Shown: piece after piece, positions 8,505-19,400 of the stretch | Numbering within the stretch: position 1 is the first letter of the stretch | Layout of the letters: each line of letters opens with the position of its first letter | Assembly: GCF_002846395.1 (NCBI RefSeq) | Contig: NZ_PJMU01000003.1 | Coordinates: 991,410-1,055,409, forward strand | Source: Pontibacter ramchanderi | Lineage (GTDB): Bacteria; Bacteroidota; Bacteroidia; Cytophagales; Hymenobacteraceae | Length of the DNA stretch: 64,000 nucleotides | Direction of reading: 5' to 3' | Position numbers and translations under genes: made by a program | Notes under the pieces: model-generated | What the model saw: only the letters and a program-made list of their open reading frames with translations | The model's database searches: none | Told to the model about the DNA's origin: nothing

Positions 8505-9563
8505 TTAGGCAAGTGTAATGTCGTTGGCCAGGTATACGTCCTGGATCGCGTTCAGCAGTTCCACACCCACTTTCATGTCTTTCTGGAACGCCTTACGACC
8601 TGAGATCAGGCCCATACCACCGGCACGCTTGTTAATTACGGCTGTGCGCACAGCATCCGCCAGATCCGACTCACCCTTCGACTCACCACCTGAGTTGATC
8701 AGACCGGCGCGGCCCATATAGCAGTTCGCCACCTGGTAGCGGGCCAGGTCAATTGGGTTGTCAGAAGAAAGCTGCGAGTACATTTTCTCGTGCGTCTTGC
8801 CGAAGCCGATCGCCTTGAAGCCGCCGTTGTTCTCAGGAAGCTTTTGCTTGATGATGTCGGCCTGGATGGTTACGCCCAGGTGGTTCGCCTGCGCTGTCAG
8901 GTCAGCGGCTACGTGGTAGTCTACGCCGTCTTTCTTAAAGGCATTGTTACGGGTATAGCACCACAGGATGGTAGCCATACCGAGCTGGTGCGCTCTCTCA
9001 AACGCCTCGGCTACCTCGATGATCTGGCGTGAAGACTCCTCAGAGCCGAAGTAGATGGTAGCTCCCACGGCTGTCGCACCCAGGTTCCAGGCCTCGTCTA
9101 CAGAGCCGAACATGATCTGGTCGAACTTGTTCGGGTAAGTCATCAATTCGTTGTGGTTAATCTTCACCACAAACGGAATGCGGTGCGCGTACTTGCGCGA
9201 CATCATGGCCAGGTTACCGAAGGTTGTCGCCACGGCGTTGCAGCCACCTTCGATCGCCAGTCTGATGATGTTCTCCGGGTCGAAGTAAATTGGGTTTGGA
9301 GCAAACGAGGCACCCGCTGTGTGCTCAATGCCCTGGTCTACCGGCAGGATGGACAGGTAACCGGTACCCGCCAGACGGCCTGTGTTGAAAAGCTGCTGCA
9401 GGCTGCGCAATACCTGCGGGTTGCGGTTCGACTGTGAGAACACGCGGTCCACGAAGTCGGGGCCCGGAGCGTGAATCAGGTCTTTAGAGATGGTTTTGCT
9501 TTCATACTGAAGCAGGCTCTCCGCTTCAGAGCCAAGTAAGGAAACGATGTTATCGTACGACAT
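8505..9563 (-). CDS. fbaB: Class I fructose-bisphosphate aldolase (FbaB/DhnA type)
   Basis: 352 residues, the E. coli FbaB length. Cleaves fructose 1,6-bisphosphate to DHAP and glyceraldehyde 3-phosphate in glycolysis and gluconeogenesis through a Schiff base, without metal. Recognised by [37 protein letters not shown] and [11 protein letters not shown] in the phosphate-binding region. The Schiff-base lysine is probably Lys239 in [11 protein letters not shown] (inferred, not aligned). Monocistronic: its own -7 box lies at 9604-9611 and accD downstream has a separate promoter. Confidence 0.95.
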   Translation of the reverse strand: MSYDNIVSLLGSEAESLLQYESKTISKDLIHAPGPDFVDRVFSQSNRNPQVLRSLQQLFNTGRLAGTGYLSILPVDQGIEHTAGASFAPNPIYFDPENIIRLAIEGGCNAVATTFGNLAMMSRKYAHRIPFVVKINHNELMTYPNKFDQIMFGSVDEAWNLGATAVGATIYFGSEESSRQIIEVAEAFERAHQLGMATILWCYTRNNAFKKDGVDYHVAADLTAQANHLGVTIQADIIKQKLPENNGGFKAIGFGKTHEKMYSQLSSDNPIDLARYQVANCYMGRAGLINSGGESKGESDLADAVRTAVINKRAGGMGLISGRKAFQKDMKVGVELLNAIQDVYLANDITLA

Positions 9564-9603
9564 TTTTTAAAATTTAAATAAAGGGACGTATTGAATTGCA
9601 GGA

Positions 9604-9635
9604 CAAATATATAACGCTTTTTGAATACTCAGCAA
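9604..9635 (-). promoter_or_regulatory. Candidate promoter for fbaB
   Basis: Minus-strand TATATTTG (9604-9611) with TTG about 21 bases upstream (9633-9635), giving a leader of about 35 nt before the start at 9563. Confidence 0.6.
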
Positions 9636-9841
9636 TTATCAAGGCGGCAGTTCCTGTAGAGGTGCGCTGCCACAACATACCGTATACCTTGCCAAAATGT
9701 TGCTCTCTTACTGGGTCAAAATTTATAACTGCGAAAAGCCGCTATACCTATACCTGCCATCCCTGCAGTTGCCTTACATCCTATTCAACCCCGACCTCGT
9801 TACACAATGTACTAGGTATAAGCACATTAAACGTCACTAAC

Positions 9842-10507
9842 ATGTTACACAAACTTCTCAAAAACACTGGTTTACCGCTTTTGCTACTGTTGGCAGGTAT
9901 AGCAGGATGCACTTCTTCCACACAAATCATGGGTTCCTGGAAGAGTCCCGAGATTGAGGCGCAACACTACCGGCGGGTAGTGGTAGCTGCCCTGACTGAC
10001 AATGTGCTGGCACGGCAGGAAGTGGAGAACGACCTGCAGGCACAACTGCAGTTGCGCGGCATTCAGGTTACCCGCAGCATCGACCTATTCCCGCCCTCTG
10101 CCGCCTCCAAAGCCGGCCCCGATGTTAACATGCTTCTGGAGCGCATCAAAACGGACGGCCACGACGCCATCCTCACCGCTGCCCTGGTAGACGAGCAAAC
10201 CGAAACACGCTATGTTCCCGGCAATATGGGGTACCGACCGATGACCCGCTTTATGTGGTACGGCAGTTTCAGAGGTTACTATACCTACTGGTACCCTACG
10301 CTCTACGACCCCGGCTACTACACCGAAGACAAGGTCTACTACCTCGAAACCAACCTCTACGACGTGAACTCGGATCGCCTGGTCTGGTCGGCCCAGTCGA
10401 AATCGTACAGCCCTCGGAACCTGCGCAAGGCGGCGAGCCAGTTTGCAGAGGTCACCGTACAGAAGATGACGGAAGACAATGTGCTGCCCTCGGTGGTAGC
10501 CAAATAA
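9842..10507 (+). CDS. Lipoprotein of unknown function
   Basis: 221 residues from the ATG at 9842. This start is chosen because it gives a clean lipoprotein signal with lipobox LAGIAGC; the frame is open upstream to 9596, but that part has no signal character. After the Cys come SSTQIMGSWKSPE, an alpha/beta segment (VVVAALTDNVLARQEVENDL ... GIQVTRSIDLFPP), an aromatic insertion (MWYGSFRGYYTYWYPTLYDP) and a C-terminal LVWSAQSKSYSPRN. The motif YETNLYDVNSDRLVWS-like near the end recurs in envelope lipoproteins, but I do not recognise a named family. Ends at a strong hairpin. Confidence 0.75.
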   Translation: MLHKLLKNTGLPLLLLLAGIAGCTSSTQIMGSWKSPEIEAQHYRRVVVAALTDNVLARQEVENDLQAQLQLRGIQVTRSIDLFPPSAASKAGPDVNMLLERIKTDGHDAILTAALVDEQTETRYVPGNMGYRPMTRFMWYGSFRGYYTYWYPTLYDPGYYTEDKVYYLETNLYDVNSDRLVWSAQSKSYSPRNLRKAASQFAEVTVQKMTEDNVLPSVVAK

Positions 10508-10538
10508 AAAAGGCGCTCCTGACAGAGCGCCCTTTTTA
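10506..10538. terminator. Bidirectional terminator between convergent genes
   Basis: Stem ggcgctc / gagcgcc (10512-10518 with 10525-10531) flanked by A and T runs. Placed between the lipoprotein gene and the M28 peptidase gene, it can serve both. Confidence 0.85.
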
Positions 10539-10555
10539 TACGAACAGGTATAGCC

Positions 10556-11569
10556 TTACTCGTTGTAGAGCACGTGCAGCACGGTCTGGCCCACTGCTTT
10601 CAAGGTGTTTTTGCTAATGATGTCCATCGTGTCGGTGTGGCGGTGATGATAGTGACCAAAGTAGTCGTCCTGGTTCGCCATGTTGTACTCAATGATGTCG
10701 ATCATACGGATGCCTGCGATGGTATTTACATAATAGTGGTCGTCGGTAATGGCCGGGGCATTCACATACTTAAAGTAGTCAGAGTAGCCAATGCGGTTGC
10801 CGGCGCGCCATACCTTATCCACGATATTGCGGGCATACTGCATGGAGGTTCCCTCACGGGCGAACTTGGCATTTTCTGCTCCCACCATGTCGAGCAGAAT
10901 GCCGTAGGTTGCCTTGTAATTCGGCTTATGCTTGTTTTTGCTCCAATGCTGCGAGCCCAGGCACCAGTCGTCCTGCATGTAAGGGTGGTCGCTGTTATCC
11001 GGACGGCCATAGTCTTCCCCATCGAAGAAGATAATGTCAATGCCTATACCTGGTTTCTGCTCAGCGGCCTGTATGGTACGGGCAATCTCGAGCAGCACGC
11101 CTACTCCGCTGGCCCCGTCATTCGCCCCGTCAATAGGTTTGTTCTGGTCCTGATCGTCTTTATCGGCGAAAGGGCGCGTGTCCCAGTGCGCCGCCAGCAG
11201 CACCCGCTTGGTGGCATTGGGGTTGATAGTGCCGATGATGTTGCGCAGGTTGAGCATGGTACCGTCGAAGGCGCGTGCCTGAAAGGCCTGCACCTCTACC
11301 TCGGCCCCATAACCACGCAAAGTCTCGATCAGCCACTCCCCGGTTTTGTAATGCGCTGAAGTGTTTGGCACGCGCGGCCCGAAAGCCACCTGCTGGTCTA
11401 CAAAATGGTAAGCCGAATCGGCATTGAATTCTGGTGCATGCACCACAGCCTCCTCCTCTACCTCGTTGGTCGCCACACGCTCGCTACTGCTCCCGTTTTC
11501 AGAAGAGTCGCAGCTGTTAAGCCCCATTGTGCCGAACAGCAACATCGCCAGCATCATATTATTCTTCAT
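10556..11569 (-). CDS. M28-family metallopeptidase lipoprotein (glutaminyl-cyclase-like fold)
   Basis: 337 residues from the ATG at 11569 ([11 protein letters not shown]), chosen because it starts a typical lipoprotein signal with lipobox GLNSC. Zinc-site motifs of M28 are present: [33 protein letters not shown] and late HTDTMD. The pattern is closer to glutaminyl-peptide cyclotransferases and their bacterial relatives than to classical aminopeptidases, so either cyclisation of N-terminal Gln or aminopeptidase activity is possible. It is anchored in the envelope. The start overlaps the end of cysS by 11 bp, so it is the second gene of that operon. Confidence 0.88.
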   Translation of the reverse strand: MKNNMMLAMLLFGTMGLNSCDSSENGSSSERVATNEVEEEAVVHAPEFNADSAYHFVDQQVAFGPRVPNTSAHYKTGEWLIETLRGYGAEVEVQAFQARAFDGTMLNLRNIIGTINPNATKRVLLAAHWDTRPFADKDDQDQNKPIDGANDGASGVGVLLEIARTIQAAEQKPGIGIDIIFFDGEDYGRPDNSDHPYMQDDWCLGSQHWSKNKHKPNYKATYGILLDMVGAENAKFAREGTSMQYARNIVDKVWRAGNRIGYSDYFKYVNAPAITDDHYYVNTIAGIRMIDIIEYNMANQDDYFGHYHHRHTDTMDIISKNTLKAVGQTVLHVLYNE

Positions 11570-13052
11570 AAGCCCAGTCAATTCCGGTTTTAAGATCTTT
11601 GATCACGATGCCCTGCTTTTTCAGCTCCGCACGGATGGCATCCACTTTATCATACGCCTTATGCTCTTTGGCCTCTTTGTAGAACCCAAGCACCAGGTCC
11701 AGCATTTCCTCCATATCGGCGGTCGGCTCTTCTTTCAGGCCCAGCACATCGGTTACCAGTTCGGTATAGGTTGTGCGGATGGTATCGAAGGTACCGCGCG
11801 TGAGGGCCCCGATCTGTAGTTGCCCTAGGTATAGGCTGTTGATCTTTTTGAGCAGGTTGAAAAGCGACGCGATGGTACGGGCCGTGTTCAGGTCATCGTT
11901 CAGGCCGCGGAAGCAATCCTCTGTCAGTTTGAGCAGCTCCTCGTTCAGCTTCTCGTCCGGTGTGGATATACCTTCTTCCGGGTAGCTCATCTTCTCGAGC
12001 ACGCGCAATCCGTTCATCAGTTTTCTATACCCTTTCTGGGCAGCCTGCAGCGCCTCGTTGCTAAAGTCGAGGGTGCTGCGGTAGTGCGCCTGCAAAATAA
12101 AGAAGCGGATGGTCATTGGGCTGTAGGCCTGCTCCAGCATCTTGTGGTTGCCGCTGAAAAGCTCGCTCAGGTTAATGAAGTTGCCCAGCGACTTGCCCAT
12201 TTTCTGGCCGTTCACTGTGATCATGTTGTTATGCACCCAGTAACGCGCGGCATCGGAGTGGCTGTGGCTGGCCTGGCTCTGCGCGATCTCGCATTCGTGG
12301 TGCGGGAACATCAGGTCCAGTCCGCCGCCATGTATGTCGAAGGTCTCGCCGAGGTACTTGCGGCTCATGGCCGAGCACTCCAGGTGCCAGCCCGGGAAGC
12401 CATCGCTCCAGGGCGAAGGCCAGCGCATGATGTGCTGCGGCGAAGCTTTTTTCCAAAGGGCAAAGTCCAGCGGAGAGCGCTTCTCGCCTTGCCCCTCGGT
12501 GTCGCGGGTGTTGCTCAGCAGATCCTCGATGATGCGACCGGAAAGCTTGCCGTAGTTGTTGTTTTTATGATAGGCTGGCACGTCGAAGTATACCGACCCG
12601 TTCACTTCGTAGGCCATGCCGTTTTCCAGTATCTCCTGGATCATCTGGATCTGCTCGATGATGTGCCCCGAAGCCCGCGGCTCGATGTCCGGCGACATTA
12701 CGTTGAGCGTAGCCATGTCTTTCTGATACACATTGGTGTAGTGCTGCACCACTTCCATCGGCTCGAGGTGCTCCAGTTTGGCTCTTTTCTGGATCTTGTC
12801 CTCTCCTTCGTCGGCATCGTTTTCGAGATGGCCCACATCGGTGATGTTGCGCACGTAGCGCACTTTGTAGCCCAGGTATTTGAGGTAGCGGTATAGCACG
12901 TCGAAGGTAACGGCACTGCGGGCATGGCCCAGGTGCGGCTCGCCGTATACTGTCGGCCCGCAGACATACATGCCCACAAAGGGCGCGTGCATTGGTTCGA
13001 ACAGTTCTCTTTTGCGCGTGAGCGTATTGTACAGATTCAGTTTGTGTTGCAT
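11559..13052 (-). CDS. cysS: Cysteinyl-tRNA synthetase
   Basis: 497 residues from ATG 13052 ([15 protein letters not shown]). A further in-frame ATG at 13079 adds nine residues with no family similarity. It charges tRNA-Cys. Class I signatures are HLGH (residues 40-43) and KMGKS. The zinc ligands that discriminate cysteine are in [10 protein letters not shown] (Cys31), [10 protein letters not shown] and [10 protein letters not shown]. The C-terminal DALR-like helical region is complete. Upstream of and overlapping the M28 gene. Confidence 0.97.
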   Translation of the reverse strand: MQHKLNLYNTLTRKRELFEPMHAPFVGMYVCGPTVYGEPHLGHARSAVTFDVLYRYLKYLGYKVRYVRNITDVGHLENDADEGEDKIQKRAKLEHLEPMEVVQHYTNVYQKDMATLNVMSPDIEPRASGHIIEQIQMIQEILENGMAYEVNGSVYFDVPAYHKNNNYGKLSGRIIEDLLSNTRDTEGQGEKRSPLDFALWKKASPQHIMRWPSPWSDGFPGWHLECSAMSRKYLGETFDIHGGGLDLMFPHHECEIAQSQASHSHSDAARYWVHNNMITVNGQKMGKSLGNFINLSELFSGNHKMLEQAYSPMTIRFFILQAHYRSTLDFSNEALQAAQKGYRKLMNGLRVLEKMSYPEEGISTPDEKLNEELLKLTEDCFRGLNDDLNTARTIASLFNLLKKINSLYLGQLQIGALTRGTFDTIRTTYTELVTDVLGLKEEPTADMEEMLDLVLGFYKEAKEHKAYDKVDAIRAELKKQGIVIKDLKTGIDWAYEE

Positions 13053-13148
13053 GGTATAGAAAGGCATGCGATGAGGCATGCGTTCTGTTTATACTTGATG
13101 ATGCTGGCTAACCAGCGTTCAAAATTAAAAAATTATACCGTCAGTGCC

Positions 13149-14279
13149 CTACTCCTCTTTCGGTTTGATGACATAGGTAGCCGAGATGGGGAAGTGATCT
13201 GAAAGCGGCATTTCGTAATGTGTCTTAAAATCATAGGCCTCCAACCCCTCGCTGTAGAACTGGTTATCAATACGCAGAAAAGGCAAGGGTCCGTTGTAAG
13301 TGGCCCCTACTCCGTTGCCAGCCTTCTCAAACGAGTTGTTCAGCTCGCTCACCAGCTGGCTGTAGGTATAGCTAAACGGAATATCGTTGAAGTCGCCCGT
13401 CACGATCACCGGGTAGGGCGAAGTTTCTACATGGTCGAGCAGCTGCTGCACCTGCATGGCCCGGGCCCGGAAACCCATGCGCAGGCGGCGGGCGAGGTTG
13501 CGGCTTTCTTTCTTGAAGCTCACTTCATCGCCTATTGCTGAATAGGTGTTCTCGATGTCCTCTGCCCGGATGCTCATCGACTGCAAATGCACTGCGTATA
13601 CCCGAACCGTATCACCTTTCACGTCGATGTCTACCCAGGCTGCCCGGTTGGCGCTGCGCTTCGTTGTGTTTGAGAAGTACAGCGTGTTGCCTCTTATAAT
13701 TGGGTACTTGGAGAAAATCACGACGCCCACATCCGAAACAATGCGGTCGCTCCGGTAAGTGGAGGCAAACACGTGCCGGTTATACCTTTTCCCGATCCGG
13801 TTGAAGTTGTTGAACTCGGTAGAGTTAACACGGCTGTAAAATTCCTGCAGGCAAAACACATCGGCCGGGTGCGTGGCCACCCAGTCCACCATCTCTTCCG
13901 AAACACGCGGCACACCGTCCACTATCTTCTCGTAGGCATTGAAAATATGCACGTTGAAGCTGAGCACCTCAAGCGTTTTGGCGCCCGTTGGTATTTCTTT
14001 GTCCCAGGTGATCGATACCAGTCGGCCATAGTGATTCCAGCCCAGCCCGATAACGGCGAGTGGCAGAAACACATACCACGAACGCTTGAATAGCCAGTAG
14101 ATAAAGAAAAAGAAGTTGAGCACCAGGGCGCCGGGTAGCGAGAAAGCCATAAATCCGGCAGGCCAGAACTCATAAGGCGGCACGCGCATGCTCAACACCC
14201 CCAGCAGTAGCCAAAACACCACCAGAATGTTCAGTATGAGCCAGATTCTCCGGCGTATTTGTTTGAATGTACCTGCCAC
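13149..14279 (-). CDS. Membrane-anchored endonuclease/exonuclease/phosphatase-family protein
   Basis: 376 residues if the GTG at 14279 is the start; a TTG at 14363 would add 28 residues, and no ATG is available upstream of the first helix. GTG is preferred because it places a short basic stretch (FKQIRRRIW) directly before the first of two or three N-terminal membrane helices. The C-terminal catalytic domain has the EEP motifs: SFNVHIFNAY, DVFCLQEFYSR, VVIFSKYPII, VTGDFNDIPFSYTY, IDNQFYS and LSDHFPIS. It probably faces the periplasm; a phosphodiesterase or phosphatase role is likely, with substrate unknown. Common and uncharacterised in Cytophagales. Confidence 0.85.
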   Translation of the reverse strand: MAGTFKQIRRRIWLILNILVVFWLLLGVLSMRVPPYEFWPAGFMAFSLPGALVLNFFFFIYWLFKRSWYVFLPLAVIGLGWNHYGRLVSITWDKEIPTGAKTLEVLSFNVHIFNAYEKIVDGVPRVSEEMVDWVATHPADVFCLQEFYSRVNSTEFNNFNRIGKRYNRHVFASTYRSDRIVSDVGVVIFSKYPIIRGNTLYFSNTTKRSANRAAWVDIDVKGDTVRVYAVHLQSMSIRAEDIENTYSAIGDEVSFKKESRNLARRLRMGFRARAMQVQQLLDHVETSPYPVIVTGDFNDIPFSYTYSQLVSELNNSFEKAGNGVGATYNGPLPFLRIDNQFYSEGLEAYDFKTHYEMPLSDHFPISATYVIKPKEE

Positions 14280-14490
14280 GATGGCAAACTTACAAATTAT
14301 GCGTGTAGGAATGTCAAGCCTCGCTTCAGAATATATTTCCGTTGCCAGGCTTGTGCCGTTCAAATAGCAGAACTTTTTGCGCGTCGGTGCATGTTACATA
14401 CCCGAAGCCCTTCCGGCGGCTGCCGCTGGCAGCCGAAATGCCGTCCTAAATCTCCAGAAACCATATAATTACAGCGTACTTAAACACATA

Positions 14491-14524
14491 TTGTTGTTTA
14501 TATAATGTTTTTATAGTAAATTTG
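14491..14524 (+). promoter_or_regulatory. Promoter of the rimP-nusA-infB operon
   Basis: TTGTTG (14491-14496) and TAAATTTG (14517-14524) are separated by 20 bases and match the Bacteroidota -33/-7 pattern. Transcription would start near 14531 and give a leader of about 57 nt. Confidence 0.7.
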
Positions 14525-14547
14525 TGACATTATTTCCAAGGAGATGA

Positions 14548-14564
14548 GGGGACGCGAGGTCCCC
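14548..14564 (+). promoter_or_regulatory. Leader hairpin upstream of rimP
   Basis: ggggac and gtcccc form a 6-bp GC stem around gcgag, followed by a pyrimidine-rich tract (cttctttattttcttt), all within the predicted leader. It has the shape of an intrinsic terminator/attenuator placed before a nusA operon. Confidence 0.5.
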
Positions 14565-14587
14565 TTCTTTATTTTCTTTAAATAAAT

Positions 14588-15061
14588 ATGGCAATAACGG
14601 CACAAAGTATTCGCGCTATGGCGGAAGCAAGCCTTCCGGAAAACGACCTGTTCATTGTGGACGTGGCCGTGTCTGACTCGGCGGTGCGCCCCAAGATAAC
14701 AGTGCTGGCCGATGGCGAGCAGGGCATCACGATAGACCAGTGCGCCTCCATTAGCCGCCGCGTGAATGCGAAGATTGCAGAGGAGTACGGTGAGGAGATG
14801 TCGTATGTGCTGGAGGTGAGCTCGCCGGGCGTGGATTTCCCGCTCACGCAGCCGCAGCAGTACAAGCGAAACATTGGCCGTAACCTGAAGCTGAAAATGC
14901 AGGACGGCACCGAAAAAACCGGCAAGCTGGAAGAGGTGACCGAAACAGGTATAAACCTGACACAAGAAATCAAACAAAAAGGCAAAAAGGCAACGTATGA
15001 GCCTGTGCAAATACCTTTCGGGGAGATTGTAAAAGCAAATGTTGTAATATCTTTTAAATGA
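14588..15061 (+). CDS. rimP: Ribosome maturation factor RimP
   Basis: 157 residues. Needed for 30S subunit assembly. The N-terminal alpha/beta domain contains FIVDVAVSDS and the family pattern CASISRRVNAKI followed by YVLEVSSPGVDFPLT. The C-terminal SH3-like barrel begins about residue 85 (GRNLKLKMQDG) and ends IVKANVVISFK. First gene of a three-gene operon with nusA (7 bp gap) and infB. Start ATG fits the MAITAQSIRAMAE beginning. Confidence 0.95.
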   Translation: MAITAQSIRAMAEASLPENDLFIVDVAVSDSAVRPKITVLADGEQGITIDQCASISRRVNAKIAEEYGEEMSYVLEVSSPGVDFPLTQPQQYKRNIGRNLKLKMQDGTEKTGKLEEVTETGINLTQEIKQKGKKATYEPVQIPFGEIVKANVVISFK

Positions 15062-15068
15062 TAAAATA

Positions 15069-16322
15069 ATGAACAGTTCAGTCCTGATCGAGTCGTTCGC
15101 TGAATTTGCGAAATTCAAGAACATAGACCGCCCGACGATGATGCGCATCCTGGAGGATGTATTCCGTACCATGATCCGCAAGAAGTGGGGTACTGACGAG
15201 AACTTTGACATCATCCTGAACGTGGAGAAAGGTGACCTGGAGATCTGGCGCAACCGCGAGATCGTGGACGACAACTCGGAGGACATCTGGGACCACGACA
15301 AGATCGCCTTGTCGGATGCCCGCAAGATCGAGCCTGACTTTGAGGTAGGTGAAGAGGTATCGGAGGAGATACAGCTGGAGGACTTTGGTCGCCGTGCCGT
15401 GTTGACTGCCCGTCAGACGCTGATCCAGCGCATCAAGGACATGGAGAAAGAGCTCCTGTTCCAGAAGTACAAGGACCTGGTGGGTGAGATCATTTCGGGT
15501 GAGGTATACCAGGTATGGAACCGCGAGGTGCTGCTGCTCGATCAGGAAGAGAACGAATTGCTGATCCCGAAAGGGGAACAGATCCCGAAAGACCGCTACC
15601 GCAAAGGCGACGTGGTGCGTGCCGTGGTACAGCGTGTGGAGATCGTAAACGGTAACCCGAAGATCATCCTTTCCCGTACTTCTCCTGCATTCCTGGAGCG
15701 TTTGTTCGAGAACGAGGTGCCGGAGATATACGACGGCCTGATCGCCATCAAAAAAATTGTGCGTGAGCCCGGCGAGCGTGCCAAAGTAGCCGTAGAATCG
15801 TTTGACGACCGCATTGACCCGGTAGGTGCCTGCGTGGGCATGAAGGGTTCCCGTATCCACAGCATCGTGCGCGAGCTGGAGAACGAGAACATCGACGTGA
15901 TCAATTACACCGACAACCTGGAACTTTACATCCAGCGTGCGCTTAGCCCGGCCAAGATCACCAGCATGAAAATAGACCAGGAGAACGGCCGTGTGTCGGT
16001 GTTCCTGAAGCCAGACCAGGTATCGCTTGCGATCGGTAAGGGCGGTCAGAACATTAAACTGGCCAGCAAACTGGTTGATATGGAAATCGACGTGTTCAGA
16101 GAGTCTGAGGTATACGAAGAGGACATCAGCCTGGAAGAATTTACGGACGAGATCGAGGACTGGGTGATCGCGGAACTGCGCCGCATTGGTCTGGACACAG
16201 CCAAGAGCGTGCTCGCGGTTTCGAAAGAAGACCTGCTTCGCAGAACAGAGCTGGAAGAAGAGACGATCGAAAGCGTGCTCTCCATCCTGCGCGAAGAGTT
16301 GGAAGAAGAAGACAATCAATAG
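15069..16322 (+). CDS. nusA: Transcription termination/antitermination factor NusA
   Basis: 417 residues. Binds RNA polymerase and nascent RNA, affecting pausing, termination and antitermination. Order: N-terminal RNAP-binding domain (MNSSVLIESFAEFAKFKNID), S1 domain (about 135-200, GEIISGEVYQVWNREVLLL), then two KH domains with VGACVGMKGSRIHSIVRELE and SLAIGKGGQNIKLASKL. A single short acidic C-terminal domain (VIAELRRIGLDTAKSVLA) follows, without the E. coli acidic repeats, as usual for Bacteroidota. Lies between rimP and infB. Confidence 0.96.
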   Translation: MNSSVLIESFAEFAKFKNIDRPTMMRILEDVFRTMIRKKWGTDENFDIILNVEKGDLEIWRNREIVDDNSEDIWDHDKIALSDARKIEPDFEVGEEVSEEIQLEDFGRRAVLTARQTLIQRIKDMEKELLFQKYKDLVGEIISGEVYQVWNREVLLLDQEENELLIPKGEQIPKDRYRKGDVVRAVVQRVEIVNGNPKIILSRTSPAFLERLFENEVPEIYDGLIAIKKIVREPGERAKVAVESFDDRIDPVGACVGMKGSRIHSIVRELENENIDVINYTDNLELYIQRALSPAKITSMKIDQENGRVSVFLKPDQVSLAIGKGGQNIKLASKLVDMEIDVFRESEVYEEDISLEEFTDEIEDWVIAELRRIGLDTAKSVLAVSKEDLLRRTELEEETIESVLSILREELEEEDNQ

Positions 16323-16331
16323 TTGTGAGTT

Positions 16332-16374
16332 GCGCTCCGTTACTGTAATTTTGAAAAATTTCAGTACGGGGCGC
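16332..16374 (+). other. Long imperfect hairpin between nusA and infB
   Basis: Arms gcgctccgttactg (16332-16345) and cagtacggggcgc (16362-16374) with an AT-rich inner stem. It lacks a U-run, so an RNA processing or partial attenuation element is more likely than a terminator. Confidence 0.45.
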
Positions 16375-16440
16375 AGTTCTATACCTTGCAAGGCAACTAT
16401 ACCCTATTAACAGAATAAATAAAGACAGCATATTCAGAAC

Positions 16441-19400
16441 ATGGCAGAAGACAAAATCAGGAGGCTCAAACAGGTTGCAACTACTTTAAACATTGGTACA
16501 GCTACCATTGTGGATTACCTCTCTGCTAAAGGCTTTGACGTGGAAAACAAACCCACTACCAAAATCACGGCAGAGCAGTTCGGTATGCTGGCTAAGGAAT
16601 TCGCCTCCTCTATGCAGGACAAAATAGAGGCGGAGGAACTCAACATCGGCAAGAAACCACAGAGCAACCAGGTTGTGGAATCGGAGCCGCATCATGAGCC
16701 AAAGAAAACAACAGAACCTGAGCAGGAGATCCTGATCAAGAACGCGCAACAGCCGAAAGGCGACGCTGCAGAGGCCAAACCAAAAGCAGAGCCAGCGCCT
16801 GTTGAATCGAAACTCCCAGGTATAAAAGTGCTCGGCAAGATAGAGCTCGACGCGAAAGGTCGCCCTATACCGAAGCCAGCCGCCCCTAAGGCGGAAGAGC
16901 CACAAGCACCTGCTGTGGAACAGCCAAAGGCACCGGAAGCAAAAGCGCCGGAGCAGCCTGCCCCTGCCCCACAGGTAGAGAAGCCGGTAGCCCCTGCCGC
17001 TGAGAAAGCAGCAGCACCAGTGCAGGAAGCACCAAAAGCTGAAGCACCCCAGGCAGCGGCTCCAAAAGTAGAAACCCCACAGCAGCCGGCAACGCCTCCT
17101 GCCCCTGCTGCGGAAACAAAGCCTGTTGAGAAACTGGCTGAAAAAACAGAAGCTCCTGCGCAAGCAGCGGCACCACAGGCCCCGGAAAAGCCGGCACCTA
17201 CCACTCCTGAAGAAAAAGGACCAGAACAAATAGAAACGATTACAGCAAAAGCCGACCAGCTGAAAGGCCTTACAGTGCTTGGCAAGATTGAACTGCCAGA
17301 CAGCAACCGTAGAAAAGGCACCAAGCCGGTAGCGTCTTCTGATGACAAGAAGGCCGGTAAGAAGAAAAAGCGCAAGCGCATTATTGTGGCCGGCCCAGAA
17401 CAGGGTGGCGGCCAGGGACAAAGCGCCTCTAGCCCACAGGCTCGCCCGATACAACACACGGGTGGCGGTGGCGGAGGCTATCAGGGCAATCGCCCGGGAC
17501 AGCGTCCTGGTGGCGGACCCGGAGGCCCGGGTGGCCGTGGCCCTCGCAATGCCCCAGGACCTCGTGTTGAAAAAGCCGAGGTAACGGATAAGGAAATCCA
17601 GGAGCAGATCAAAGCGACACTGGCTAAGCTAAGCGGAGGCAAAGGCGGCGGTGGCAACCGTGCCAAATACCGTCGTGAAAAACGCTCTGCCATTGCCGAT
17701 GCAACAGAAGAGCGCCGCTTGATGGAGCAGGCAGAGTCGAAGACGCTGCGTGTTACAGAATTCGTTTCGGCCAATGACCTGGCATCGCTGATGAACGTGA
17801 GCGTAAATGACGTGATCAAGGTGTGTATGCAGTTGGGTATGTTCGTATCCATCAACCAGCGCCTCGACGCCGAAGCCATCACCATCATTGCAGACGAGTT
17901 CGGCTATTCAGTGGACTTCATCACATCAGAGGATGAGCAGGCGCTTGAAGACGCAATAGAAGATAACGAAGAGGATCTGTTGGACCGCGCGCCAATTGTG
18001 ACCATCATGGGTCACGTTGACCACGGTAAAACCTCCCTCCTCGACTATATCCGTAATGCCAACGTAACAGCTGGGGAGGCAGGCGGTATCACGCAGCACA
18101 TTGGTGCCTACAGCGTGAAAACCGAAGGCGGCCGCACAGTTACTTTCCTCGATACTCCTGGTCACGAAGCCTTTACGGCCATGCGTGCTCGTGGTGCGAA
18201 GGTAACGGACGTTGTTATTATTGTGGTAGCAGCCGACGATTCGGTGATGCCACAGACAAAAGAAGCGATCAATCACGCGCAAGCGGCAGGCTCACCAATC
18301 ATCATCGCCCTCAACAAAATAGACAAGCCAAGCGCTAACCCGGATAAGGTACGCGAAGAACTTGCCCAGATGAACATTCTGGTGGAAGAGTGGGGTGGTA
18401 AATACCAGTCGCAGGAAGTATCGGCTAAAACGGGCCAGGGTGTAAACGACCTGTTGGAGAAAGTACTCCTGGAGGCGGAACTGCTTGAACTAAAGGCGAA
18501 CCCGAACCGAAATGCAGTAGGTACCGTGATCGAAGCCTCGCTTGACAAAGGCCGTGGCTACGTAGCTACCGTGCTGGTACAAACCGGTACACTGAACATT
18601 GGCGATGTGGTGCTGGCTGGCTCTCACTACGGTAGAGTAAAGGCTATGACCGACCACCGTGGTCGCAAGATGAAAGTGGCCGGACCATCTACACCAGTAC
18701 AGTTGCTTGGTCTTGACGGTGCACCACAGGCCGGCGACAAATTCCAGGTAATGGAATCGGAGCGTGAGGCTCGTGAGATCGCAAGCAACCGTGCGCAACT
18801 GCAGCGCGAGCAAAGCCTGCGCACACGTAAGCACATCACCCTGGATGAGATTGGCCGTCGATTGGCGATCGGTACATTCAAGGAGCTTAACGTGATCGTG
18901 AAAGGTGACGTGGACGGTTCGGTAGAGGCCCTTTCTGACTCCCTGTTGAAGCTATCAACTGCCGAAGTGCAGGTGAATATCATCAGCAAAGGTGTAGGTG
19001 CCATCTCAGAATCAGACGTACTGCTTGCTTCGGCGTCGGATGCGATCATCATCGGCTTCCAGGTACGTCCTTCTCAAAACGCCCGCAAACTGGCAGAGCA
19101 GGAGCAAATCGACGTGCGCCTGTACTCGATCATCTACGATGCGATCAACGAAGTGAAGGACGCGATGGAAGGTATGCTTGCTCCTACTATGAAAGAGGAA
19201 ATTACCGGTAACGCCGAAGTTCGTGAAGTGTTCCGCATCACGAAAGTGGGTACGATTGCAGGCTGTATGATCACAGACGGCACGATCCAGCGTAACTCAA
19301 GAGTTCGACTGGTACGCGACGGTATCGTGGTGCACGATGGCGAGATTCTGGCACTGAAGCGCTTCAAAGACGATGTGGCCGAAGTACGTCAGGGTTACGA

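Noticed and set aside
9596..9841. N-terminal extension of the lipoprotein gene at 9842
   Set aside because: It is open but has no signal or domain character, and it overlaps the fbaB promoter on the other strand; the ATG at 9842 opens a perfect lipoprotein signal.
12084..12896. 270-codon plus-strand frame inside cysS
   Set aside because: Shadow of a strongly conserved tRNA synthetase on the minus strand.
15078..16391. 437-codon open frame opposite nusA
   Set aside because: The nusA protein is unmistakable on the plus strand; the opposing frame is a shadow of GC-skewed codons with no domain.
16486..17457. Long open frames opposite the Ala/Pro-rich linker of infB
   Set aside because: They are Cys/Arg/Leu-rich low-complexity mirror frames of the repetitive linker and have no start context.
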